Shown here: positions 1 through 5,847 of the stretch, in pieces
Numbering within the stretch: position 1 is the stretch's first letter
How the letters are laid out: each line of letters opens with the position of its first letter
Source of the DNA: an uncultured Opitutales bacterium
GTDB lineage: Bacteria > Verrucomicrobiota > Verrucomicrobiia > Opitutales > UBA2995
Length of the DNA: 15,557 nucleotides
Assembly: GCA_937920335.1 (NCBI GenBank)
Contig: CALGUT010000838.1
Span: forward strand, 1 to 15,557
Reading direction: 5' to 3'
Notes under the pieces: generated by a model
Database searches by the model: none
Told to the model about the DNA's origin: nothing
Seen by the model: the letters and a program-made list of their open reading frames with translations, nothing else
Position numbers and translations under genes: made by a program

Positions 1-162
1 AAAGCGATTACGTAAGGCCCGGACACCGTGCATGCCTTCGGCGATTATAAGTGGTGTGCCAGCTTCCAGCCAATCGACGCCTGCTCGCATAGCCATCTCG
101 GCTGTTTCGAGTGCTTCGCCGATGTCAACGATATCTAGGGATATTTGAACGATGGGGGTCAT
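1..162 (-). CDS. 3-hexulose-6-phosphate synthase / HUMPS-family decarboxylase-like protein, N-terminal part
   Basis: Partial gene: 54 codons are visible from an ATG at 162-160 and the reading frame leaves the window at its left edge without a stop. The translation begins MTPIVQISLD and continues through DIGEALETAEMAMRAGVDW to LEAGTPLIIAEGMHGVRALR. This is the typical first beta strand, helix and second strand of the HPS/KGPDC branch of the OMP decarboxylase superfamily. D10 of the first strand and E33 of the EAGTPLI motif sit where that superfamily has conserved active-site acidic residues. Family members make or split hexulose-6-phosphate (ribulose monophosphate pathway) or decarboxylate 3-keto-L-gulonate-6-phosphate; the visible part cannot separate these. 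There is no Shine-Dalgarno sequence, and a hairpin (168-201) ends six bases before the ATG. The gene lies 61 bases downstream of the molybdenum hydroxylase large subunit on the same strand, so read-through is possible. Confidence 0.8.
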   Translation of the reverse strand, partial: MTPIVQISLDIVDIGEALETAEMAMRAGVDWLEAGTPLIIAEGMHGVRALRNRF

Positions 163-167
163 AAAAC

Positions 168-201
168 TAAAATGGCGCTGCCAATCGACAACGCCATTTT
201 A
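168..201 (-). terminator. Hairpin with U-rich tail between the hydroxylase operon and the HPS-like gene
   Basis: TAAAATGGCG and CGCCATTTTA form a perfect 10-bp stem (168-177 with 192-201) around a 14-base loop. Read on the minus strand the stem is followed by GTTTT and then directly by the ATG of the HPS-like gene. It sits just after the stop codon of the molybdopterin-binding subunit (224), so it fits an intrinsic terminator of that operon. Only five of the ten pairs form a GC-containing core, so it may be a weak or conditional terminator, or a leader structure controlling the next gene. Confidence 0.55.
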
Positions 202-222
202 AAATGTGATTGACCGTAAGAA

Positions 223-251
223 TTTATACGATCCTGAATCCGTCCTTCGAA
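223..251 (-). promoter_or_regulatory. Possible weak promoter for the HPS-like gene
   Basis: On the minus strand TATAAA (228-223) matches five of six bases of the -10 consensus. With a 17-base spacer it is preceded by TTCGAA (251-246), which matches only three of six -35 bases. The -10 box contains the stop codon of the upstream gene. Transcription would begin near 216 and produce a leader of about 54 bases containing the 168-201 hairpin. The evidence is by eye only. Confidence 0.25.
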
Positions 252-2524
252 ATCGGCATAGTGCGAATGCGTTTTCCGGTAGCTTCGAAGATAGCATTCG
301 TGATGGCAGCGGTAGCCGGCGGGAATGCGGGCTCTCCGAGGCCGGTGGGCGAGTGCTCGGTTGTCAGCCATTCGATTTCAATCTTGGGCTGTGAAGGCAT
401 CCGAAGTAATGGAAAATCGTCGAAGTTCTGCTCCTTTACGGCGCCTTCTTCGAAGGTAATTTCCTGGCTGGCCATCGTGCTGATCGCATCGATAACCGAG
501 CCCTCAACCTGGTTTTCTCCTCCACTCTTATTGAGAAGGATTCCGCAATCGGCTGCGACTACTACGCGGTCCACTTTGACGTTGTTGGAGCTGTCGACAG
601 TGACCTCGGCTACTTCGGCAAAATAACCAAGGTGGCTGAAGTAGAAGGCAATGCCTCGGCCCTGTCCTTGTTTCATCTTTTTACCCCAGTTACCTTTTTT
701 GGCAGCTGCTTTGGTGACGTTGATCGCTCGTTCGGTATTGAAGTCCCTTGAGGTTTGTTTGCCCAACCAACGGGGCTCTCCATATTGTTCCAATAAGAAC
801 TCCAGATGATCTCGTCCAGCAGCCGTAGCCATTTCGTGGATAAAGCTTTGGAATACCCAGGCAACGGAGCAGGAGGTCGGTGCCCGCCACCATCCACAAG
901 GAACGATCAGTGGGATTTCGTGGGCTTCGATTCTGACATTCGGAATCTCTGGTGCCTGGATGTTGCCGGCGCGAATATTGCCACCCCGAACCGGCCGTCC
1001 ATTACCTTTGTTGGTGAAAATAAGCGTACGGTCCTGGAGTCCACTCAGCTTGCCGGACTTGTCGATCGTGCCTTTCATATTGTGGAAACCTCCGACGCGA
1101 TAAAAGTCGTGGGCCATATCGGCTTCCCGGCTCCACATCAGCTTGACGGGGGCGTCCACTTTGTGGGCTACCGCTGCAGCTTCGCAGGCGAAGTCATTTA
1201 TGAGGCGCCTACCGAATCCACCGCCTCCGCGGACTTGATTCACGATGATGTCTTCCTCCGCAATACCGAGTATCCTCGAAACTGCGCCGGCAATTGCTTG
1301 AGGCGTTTGGGTCGGAGCCCAGAATTCCATTTTACCGCCGTGAAACCAGGCAGTGCAGTTTTGCGGCTCCAGATTGGAGTGGGATAGGAATGGGTAGGTG
1401 TAGAATCCATCGACTACCTTATCGGCTCCATCAATCGCAGCTTGCATGTCGCCAGTCTCCTCAGCGACGGGACCGGGCTTCGATGTGAGGTCCAAGGCCA
1501 GTTCCTTGAGATCCCCCCAAGATTCATTAGAGGCTTCACTCTTATCCCAGGAAACTTGAAGTGCCTTTTCTGCTAAGAATGCTTCGTAGGTAGACTTCGC
1601 CACAATAGCGACTCCGGGACTGAGCTCTCCATCCACGCTGTTACCGTCGACGATGAATGCATCCACGACACCGGGCATGTTTTTAACGTCTTCCAGGTTG
1701 GCGCGCTTCACCTTTCCGTAGAAACTCGGACATTTAACCAATACGGCATAGACCATTCCTGGAAGTGTCTGATCGATACCGAAAAGTGGCTTTCCGGTTA
1801 CCAAATCCGGGTTATCTACACCTGGTATAAATTTGCCGAGCAATTTGTATTCGCTGCGTTCCTTGAAGGTTACTGTTTCAGCATCAGGGACGTCCAATGT
1901 GGCGGCCTTGGAGGCGAGGTCTGCGTAGCTTATTTTCTTTCCGTTCTTTGGATTTACGATGAATCCCTGATCGGCTTTCAATGATCCTGCGCTGACGCCC
2001 CATTCGGCAGCGGCGGCATTGATCAGCATCGTTCGGGCGACGGCACCTGCCTGGCGAAGGGGCGTCCAATTGCGAGGTGTAGATTGTGAGCCCCCTGCTG
2101 ATTGCGGTCCGAAACGGTCTTTATCGATCTCCGACTGGACGACGGTTACCGACTCCCAGGGAACTTCGAGTTCCTCTGCAATGATCATTGGAAGGAAGGT
2201 CTTAACGCCTTGGCCGACTTCCGGGTTTTTTGCAGCAATTACGATTTCGCCGTCTGGCTTGATTTGAATGTAGGCATTGGGAGAAAACGTTTTTTGTCCG
2301 CCGGTCTTGTGGTGGGCGGCTTCCGATTGACTGCGTCCGGCCATCATAAAGGCTAGCACTAAGCCGCCACCTGCGATGCCCGACAGTTTTAGGAACTGTC
2401 TGCGTGGCATAAAGGGAGCATCGCCTCGTGCTTCCCTCGCGGCTCGTCGGTTTTGGTGATTGGCAAATTCTGCCGGCATATCGACATCCGGTATCAGGTC
2501 GTAACTATAAATATCGTTCTTCAC
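224..2524 (-). CDS. iorB: Molybdopterin-binding subunit of an isoquinoline 1-oxidoreductase-type molybdenum hydroxylase, Tat-exported
   Basis: Large catalytic subunit (766 aa) of a xanthine oxidase-family enzyme that hydroxylates an N-heterocycle or oxidises an aldehyde with water as oxygen source. The open frame extends upstream to 2722, but that part only shadows the small-subunit gene. The GTG at 2524 is chosen because it overlaps the upstream TGA as GTGA and has GGAGGT five bases ahead. A twin-arginine signal RRQFLK (R41, R42) followed by a hydrophobic stretch to about residue 63 indicates folded export. Further landmarks are an EVGQG segment near residue 105, GGGGFGRR (about 433-440), CGWWRAP (543-549) and GLGE near the end, with E731 as the expected catalytic base. 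These match the IorB subgroup better than xanthine dehydrogenase. No flavin domain is present. The substrate cannot be read from the sequence and the symbol denotes the family only. The Tat motif starts 40 residues in, so an internal start such as M39 is possible. Confidence 0.88.
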   Translation of the reverse strand: MKNDIYSYDLIPDVDMPAEFANHQNRRAAREARGDAPFMPRRQFLKLSGIAGGGLVLAFMMAGRSQSEAAHHKTGGQKTFSPNAYIQIKPDGEIVIAAKNPEVGQGVKTFLPMIIAEELEVPWESVTVVQSEIDKDRFGPQSAGGSQSTPRNWTPLRQAGAVARTMLINAAAAEWGVSAGSLKADQGFIVNPKNGKKISYADLASKAATLDVPDAETVTFKERSEYKLLGKFIPGVDNPDLVTGKPLFGIDQTLPGMVYAVLVKCPSFYGKVKRANLEDVKNMPGVVDAFIVDGNSVDGELSPGVAIVAKSTYEAFLAEKALQVSWDKSEASNESWGDLKELALDLTSKPGPVAEETGDMQAAIDGADKVVDGFYTYPFLSHSNLEPQNCTAWFHGGKMEFWAPTQTPQAIAGAVSRILGIAEEDIIVNQVRGGGGFGRRLINDFACEAAAVAHKVDAPVKLMWSREADMAHDFYRVGGFHNMKGTIDKSGKLSGLQDRTLIFTNKGNGRPVRGGNIRAGNIQAPEIPNVRIEAHEIPLIVPCGWWRAPTSCSVAWVFQSFIHEMATAAGRDHLEFLLEQYGEPRWLGKQTSRDFNTERAINVTKAAAKKGNWGKKMKQGQGRGIAFYFSHLGYFAEVAEVTVDSSNNVKVDRVVVAADCGILLNKSGGENQVEGSVIDAISTMASQEITFEEGAVKEQNFDDFPLLRMPSQPKIEIEWLTTEHSPTGLGEPAFPPATAAITNAIFEATGKRIRTMPISKDGFRIV

Positions 2525-2997
2525 GCTGCACCTCCATTTCCTGCTGCCGTATGAATGGCTTTGCGGATTCGTTGGTAGGTTCCGCAGCGGCAGATGTTTC
2601 CTGCCATGGCGTTGTCGATATCGCTGTCCGAGGGTTTCGGGTTCGTAGCGAGCAGCGAAGCGGCATTCATCATTTGTCCGGCTTGGCAGTAACCACATTG
2701 AGGGACATCGTGTTCCATCCACGCTTCCTGAAGGGGATGGAGGTGGTCCTCGTCGTGGGCTAGACCTTCGATGGTCGTAACGTTTAGGCCATTCACGGCA
2801 GAAACGGGTGTGCTGCAGGAGCGGATGGCCGTGCCATTGAGATGGACGGTGCAGGCGCCGCAGAGACCTTTTCCACAGCCGAATTTGGTTCCGACCATAC
2901 CGAGATGGTCGCGAAGTGCCCAGAGTAGGGGCGTTGTAGGATCTATATCGCTGATTTCGCGACTCTCTCCATTTACGTTAATTTGTATAGTTGCCAT
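2521..2997 (-). CDS. iorA: [2Fe-2S] iron-sulfur subunit of the molybdenum hydroxylase
   Basis: Small electron-transfer subunit of 158 aa, the normal length for this family. The N-terminal plant-type ferredoxin domain holds its cluster with C41, C46, C49 and C61 (GCGKGLCGAC then SC). The C-terminal helical domain holds the second cluster with C101, C104, C136 and C138 (CGYCQAGQMM and ICRCGTYQRI). All eight ligands are present. The clusters pass electrons from the molybdenum site to an outside acceptor. The ATG at 2997 is chosen because MATIQINVNG aligns with the usual start of the domain; the frame stays open to 3087 but that stretch is unlike the family. There is no export signal of its own, so it presumably crosses the membrane as a passenger of the Tat-signal-bearing large subunit, as known for related enzymes. 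The gene is first in the two-gene operon and has no clear Shine-Dalgarno sequence. Confidence 0.9.
   Translation of the reverse strand: MATIQINVNGESREISDIDPTTPLLWALRDHLGMVGTKFGCGKGLCGACTVHLNGTAIRSCSTPVSAVNGLNVTTIEGLAHDEDHLHPLQEAWMEHDVPQCGYCQAGQMMNAASLLATNPKPSDSDIDNAMAGNICRCGTYQRIRKAIHTAAGNGGAA
2530..2535 (-). promoter_or_regulatory. Shine-Dalgarno sequence fixing the GTG start of the large subunit
   Basis: GGAGGT on the minus strand lies five bases before GTG at 2524, inside the last codons of the small-subunit gene. It is one of the strongest ribosome binding sites in the window. Together with the GTGA stop/start overlap it rules against the longer open frame and indicates translational coupling of the two subunits. 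Confidence 0.8.
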
Positions 2998-3068
2998 AGG
3001 GTGAATTGATGAAAAGTTTGGGTTAACAATGATAGTTTTAATCACTGAGTCAAAGTAGGAAAGCCCTA
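2998..3068. promoter_or_regulatory. Divergent promoter region between the hydroxylase genes and xdhC
   Basis: These 71 bases separate two divergent start codons. On the minus strand TATCAT (3034-3029) matches five of six -10 bases and would give a leader of about 25 bases for the small subunit. TTGACT (3053-3048) lies upstream but only 13 bases away, so the -35 is not convincing. On the plus strand TTAACA (3023-3028) resembles a -35 box but no good -10 follows. AGGAA (3057-3061), seven bases ahead of the xdhC ATG, is a reasonable Shine-Dalgarno sequence. I see no clear operator palindrome. Confidence 0.4.
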
Positions 3069-4103
3069 ATGCACGAAATCTGGTCACAATTAGAGCCTTG
3101 GATTGAATCTGGACAGCCGTTTGCGCTGGCTACGGTTGTGAGTGCCCGGAATCCATCGCCTCGTGGGATAGGATCGGTGTTAGCGATCTCCGAACACGGC
3201 GACCACTTTATTGGGTCGGTCAGCGCCGGCTGTATCGAGACCGAAGTGATCAACATGGCGGTCGATTGTGTGAAAGATGGGAAGACACGGTGGGCCGAGT
3301 ATGGACCTAGCCAGGGGTTTCCTTGGGAAGTCGCCTTCTCCTGTGGTGGAAAAATTGGGGTTCGCGTGGAGCGTTTTGACTATGAACCGAACATAATCGA
3401 AGGCCTGACTCGCTTGCATGATTCTCATGGAACGGGCTTGTGGTTATCCGCTGAGGGTAAACAAGGGTTGCTGGTCGATGAGTCGTTTATAGGGGAGTCA
3501 TCAGAATGGAGCGTCGAAACGTTGGATGCGGCGAAGCGCATGCTGAGTGAACGTGGGCACACACGTGAAATCGATACTCCCGATGGGAAGGTGCTCTTGC
3601 GTCTAATATCTCAACCGTATCGATTGTTCGTGATCGGTGCAGGGCATATTTCACTTCACTTGGTTCAGTTTGCCAAGGCGTTGAATTACCAGACCATCGT
3701 TATCGATCCTCGTGAAAGTTTTGCGCAGGAATATCGGTTCGAAGTGGCTCCCGATTCCTTAATTCCTGAGTGGCCGGAAACGGCTTTAAAAGGTGTTCGC
3801 TTGAGTGCATTTGACAGTGTCGTGCTGCTGACTCACGATCCGAAAATTGATGATCAAGCGCTGAAGATCGCTTTAAAAAGCGATGCGAATTATATCGGCG
3901 CGTTAGGAAGTCGAAAAAGTCATGCGGCGCGATTGAAGCGCCTGCTGGCTGAAGGATTCGATGAGAGTCAGTTGGAGCGGATCCATGGACCGGTTGGACT
4001 GGATATCGGAAGCACAACGCCCGCCGAGATTGCCATCAGTATCGTGGCGCAGTTGGTTGAGAAGAAGAATTCGGCTCTGAGGGGTAACGCGGCGGTCGTT
4101 TAG
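3069..4103 (+). CDS. xdhC: XdhC/CoxI-family molybdenum cofactor sulfuration and insertion chaperone
   Basis: XdhC-type proteins (344 aa here) bind the mature molybdenum cofactor, protect it, mediate its sulfuration together with a cysteine desulfurase, and insert it into enzymes of the xanthine oxidase family; they act in the cytoplasm. The N-terminal XdhC_CoxI domain shows LATVVSARNPSPRGIGS (about 20-36) and GSVSAGCIETEV (49-60) with the conserved C55. A linker leads to a C-terminal Rossmann domain with FVIGAGHIS (187-195), VIDPR and YIGALGSRKSH (from 275). The ATG at 3069 has AGGAA seven bases upstream and gives the expected family N terminus. The gene is divergent to the hydroxylase operon and six bases ahead of the MocA-like gene, so the two probably form one maturation operon serving the neighbouring enzyme. 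Confidence 0.93.
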   Translation: MHEIWSQLEPWIESGQPFALATVVSARNPSPRGIGSVLAISEHGDHFIGSVSAGCIETEVINMAVDCVKDGKTRWAEYGPSQGFPWEVAFSCGGKIGVRVERFDYEPNIIEGLTRLHDSHGTGLWLSAEGKQGLLVDESFIGESSEWSVETLDAAKRMLSERGHTREIDTPDGKVLLRLISQPYRLFVIGAGHISLHLVQFAKALNYQTIVIDPRESFAQEYRFEVAPDSLIPEWPETALKGVRLSAFDSVVLLTHDPKIDDQALKIALKSDANYIGALGSRKSHAARLKRLLAEGFDESQLERIHGPVGLDIGSTTPAEIAISIVAQLVEKKNSALRGNAAVV

Positions 4104-4109
4104 TTGAGG

Positions 4110-4748
4110 ATGTCCGATAAGCTTTTGACAGGTGATGATGATCGTCCGGGAAAGGCGATTTGTGCCATCGTCCTGGCGGCAGGTGAGTCCAAGCGGTTTG
4201 GTCAAAGCAACAAGTTGTTCGCTGAGGTCGTTGGAGTTCCGATTCTGGAACGGGTTGTAGTCGTCTTATCCAACTGTGGGTTTGGAGAGATTATTGTGGT
4301 TACAGGTGCCGACCATGAGGATACGGCGTCATTACTCGATGGGTACGGTGTTCGGTTGGTTAGGAATTTGAATTGGACCGATGGTATGGGGAGTTCTTTG
4401 GCGATAGGGGCGGCAGCTGTAGACGAGTCGCGGTTTGCTGGAGTTTCGGTTTGCCTGGGAGATTTGCCGGCGCTGGAGACTGGGGTTGTTCTTGAAATTG
4501 TAAGAGCCTTTTTCGATGAAGCTAAATCCCGAATAGTGGTCCCCGTTTATGAAGGGGCGAGGGGGCATCCCGTTGTTTTTCCCATTCGTGTGATTTCGGA
4601 TTTGAAAGCGTTGAACGGTGATCAGGGTGCGAAGTCGGTGATTTTAAAATACAGGGAGTCAGTTAAGGAGGTTGCTGTGGAATCGGAGGGTGTATTGAAG
4701 GATATCGATACTCGAATGGATCTCGAGGGTGGTGGCGGATCCGTTTGA
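4110..4748 (+). CDS. mocA: MocA-like molybdenum cofactor cytidylyltransferase
   Basis: Predicted to join CTP to molybdopterin and produce the cytosine-dinucleotide cofactor used by enzymes of this hydroxylase group. The 212-aa protein shows the MobA/MocA fold: IVLAAGESKRFG (20-31) with K35 for nucleotide binding, NWTDGMGSSL (88-97), the metal-binding GDLP (117-120), RGHPVVF (151-157), GDQGAK (170-175) and DIDT (198-201). LAAG rather than LAGG favours the MocA over the GTP-using MobA branch, and the position directly after xdhC supports this. GDLP differs from the GDQP common in relatives. I chose the ATG at 4110; a TTG at 4104, directly after the xdhC stop, would add only two residues. A related enzyme acting on another nucleotide or sugar remains possible. 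Confidence 0.85.
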   Translation: MSDKLLTGDDDRPGKAICAIVLAAGESKRFGQSNKLFAEVVGVPILERVVVVLSNCGFGEIIVVTGADHEDTASLLDGYGVRLVRNLNWTDGMGSSLAIGAAAVDESRFAGVSVCLGDLPALETGVVLEIVRAFFDEAKSRIVVPVYEGARGHPVVFPIRVISDLKALNGDQGAKSVILKYRESVKEVAVESEGVLKDIDTRMDLEGGGGSV

Positions 4749-4759
4749 TCCTCTTAATC

Positions 4760-4787
4760 CGGCAATACCTATAACTGCCGTTTTCTT
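4760..4787 (+). terminator. Likely intrinsic terminator of the xdhC-mocA operon
   Basis: CGGCA (4760-4764) pairs with TGCCG (4776-4780) around an 11-base loop and is followed by TTTTCTT. It lies 12 bases after the stop of the MocA-like gene. The stem is short (5 bp), so it is probably weak. No U-tract exists on the other strand, so it does not serve the convergent lipoprotein gene. The rest of the gap up to 4888 shows nothing I can identify. Confidence 0.5.
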
Positions 4788-4888
4788 GGCAAAGTTTCTT
4801 CGATCAAGGTAAGGGCCTTTCATATGGGTAGTTTTTCAAACAGTGAACGCTCTTGAGTTAATACCGGTGTAGGTGTATCAGCCGAATT

Positions 4889-5635
4889 CTACTCGATGTG
4901 GAGGTTTCCAATTAATGATTCCCGGAGGTCGAATTCCAATTCGATGGAGTCCGCTTCGACGTTAAATATCATACTGAATGTTAGTGGGCCTGGAACCTGT
5001 GGAAAGAATAAGCTTCCTCTGATGGATTCGTTTGGTCCGATAATAATTGGCAGATCGAGACGTCTTCTCTCAAATTCATTGTCGACCAGCTTTCGATTCT
5101 GACCGTTTTTCACCTGTACATAAACGAGGTCAGCGACCACGACTACAGGCACGACGGCGAGGGCTGCTCCGGCGGCAGCGCTTCCGCCTAAGTAGTAAAA
5201 TAATCCGGCCGTTCCCGCTGTTAGGCCGGCTCCGAGCGAACCCATGGTTAGGCTGATTCCAGCTTCCCCGTAGTGCTTCCAGTTTTCTTTACTGAGTTTT
5301 TCAAGTGACCAGGGATCGGTTCCCGGGTATTGAGGCGTTCCCTCGATATCGATCAACTCTGCACCCGCGAATTCAATGGGGTGTAATCCATTGTTCTTAG
5401 TTGTGACGACATATTCGTCCCATAACGCCTTCTCTTTCCATGTGCCCGGTCCTTTGAAAACGATTACGGAATGAATAGTTGCTTCTGTGGTTTCATTAGA
5501 AGCATGAATAAAGTAGTCCCCCTGCATTGGATATCGGGTCTCGGCCATTTTAAACTTACTTGAGGTCGTACAAGCCGTGCTGAGCGATAGAAATGTGACT
5601 ATAAGTAACGTCGATATGGGGTATCTAAATCTCAC
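4889..5635 (-). CDS. Putative lipoprotein with a Gly/Ala-rich hydrophobic hairpin, function unknown
   Basis: I do not recognise a functional family. From the GTG start at 5635 the protein has 248 aa. A basic n-region (RFRYP) and hydrophobic core are followed by the lipobox LSTAC, with C22 the predicted lipidated cysteine after signal peptidase II cleavage. A soluble segment follows, with W, Y and P rich stretches near 60-125. Residues about 127-172 are strongly hydrophobic and Gly/Ala-rich (MGSLGAGLTAGTAG, then GGSAAAGAALAVVPVVVVA), resembling a glycine-zipper hairpin that could enter a membrane. A predicted beta-rich C-terminal part of about 65 residues ends the protein. No in-frame ATG exists before the lipobox. 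A TTG at 5653 would add six residues, but the promoter at 5684-5656 would start transcription inside or after it, so GTG is preferred. The gene is alone, divergent from pyc. Confidence 0.75.
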   Translation of the reverse strand: MRFRYPISTLLIVTFLSLSTACTTSSKFKMAETRYPMQGDYFIHASNETTEATIHSVIVFKGPGTWKEKALWDEYVVTTKNNGLHPIEFAGAELIDIEGTPQYPGTDPWSLEKLSKENWKHYGEAGISLTMGSLGAGLTAGTAGLFYYLGGSAAAGAALAVVPVVVVADLVYVQVKNGQNRKLVDNEFERRRLDLPIIIGPNESIRGSLFFPQVPGPLTFSMIFNVEADSIELEFDLRESLIGNLHIE

Positions 5636-5655
5636 AGTCTTAAGAAATTTCAAAT

Positions 5656-5684
5656 ATTATGAAGTATGGGTATGGATAGGTCAA
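5656..5684 (-). promoter_or_regulatory. Sigma-70-type promoter of the lipoprotein gene
   Basis: On the minus strand TTGACC (5684-5679, five of six -35 bases) and CATAAT (5661-5656, five of six -10 bases) are separated by exactly 17 bases. Transcription should begin near 5649, about 14 bases before the GTG at 5635. This is the best promoter in the window and it decides against the TTG start at 5653. Confidence 0.65.
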
Positions 5685-5788
5685 GCCGTCCGGTTTCACC
5701 GAATAACCACCTGTTGCCTGTGTGGCAGACGGATGTTTCTGCGATCGAATCAAGAATGAGCGTTTGTTTTGGTGCGTTGCATGTCCTG

Positions 5789-5816
5789 TTGACACGGCGT
5801 GAGGTGGTCTCATTCT
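5789..5816 (+). promoter_or_regulatory. Possible promoter of pyc
   Basis: TTGACA (5789-5794) is a perfect -35 box. The best -10 candidate, CATTCT (5811-5816) at 16 bases spacing, matches only three of six positions. Transcription would start near 5824 and leave a pyrimidine-rich leader of about 25 bases. The leader contains CTACCTCCTTATTACCC and no Shine-Dalgarno sequence. Confidence 0.35.
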
Positions 5817-5847
5817 TCTTCGTTTTCTACCTCCTTATTACCCGCCC

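Noticed and set aside
806..1387. 193-codon plus-strand frame opposite the large subunit
   Set aside because: Antisense shadow of a well-conserved coding region, with no ribosome site, domain or sensible composition.
2525..2722. Upstream extension of the large-subunit frame (66 codons, starting MDGTRCPS)
   Set aside because: It lies wholly over the small-subunit gene in another frame, is unlike the family, and the GTG at 2524 has a strong ribosome binding site and the GTGA overlap.
5640..5813. 57-codon minus-strand ORF with TAAGGAGGT upstream
   Set aside because: The ribosome site is 15 bases from the ATG, too far for good use. The peptide has no domain-like features, and the frame runs through the lipoprotein promoter. 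Kept only as part of a finding.
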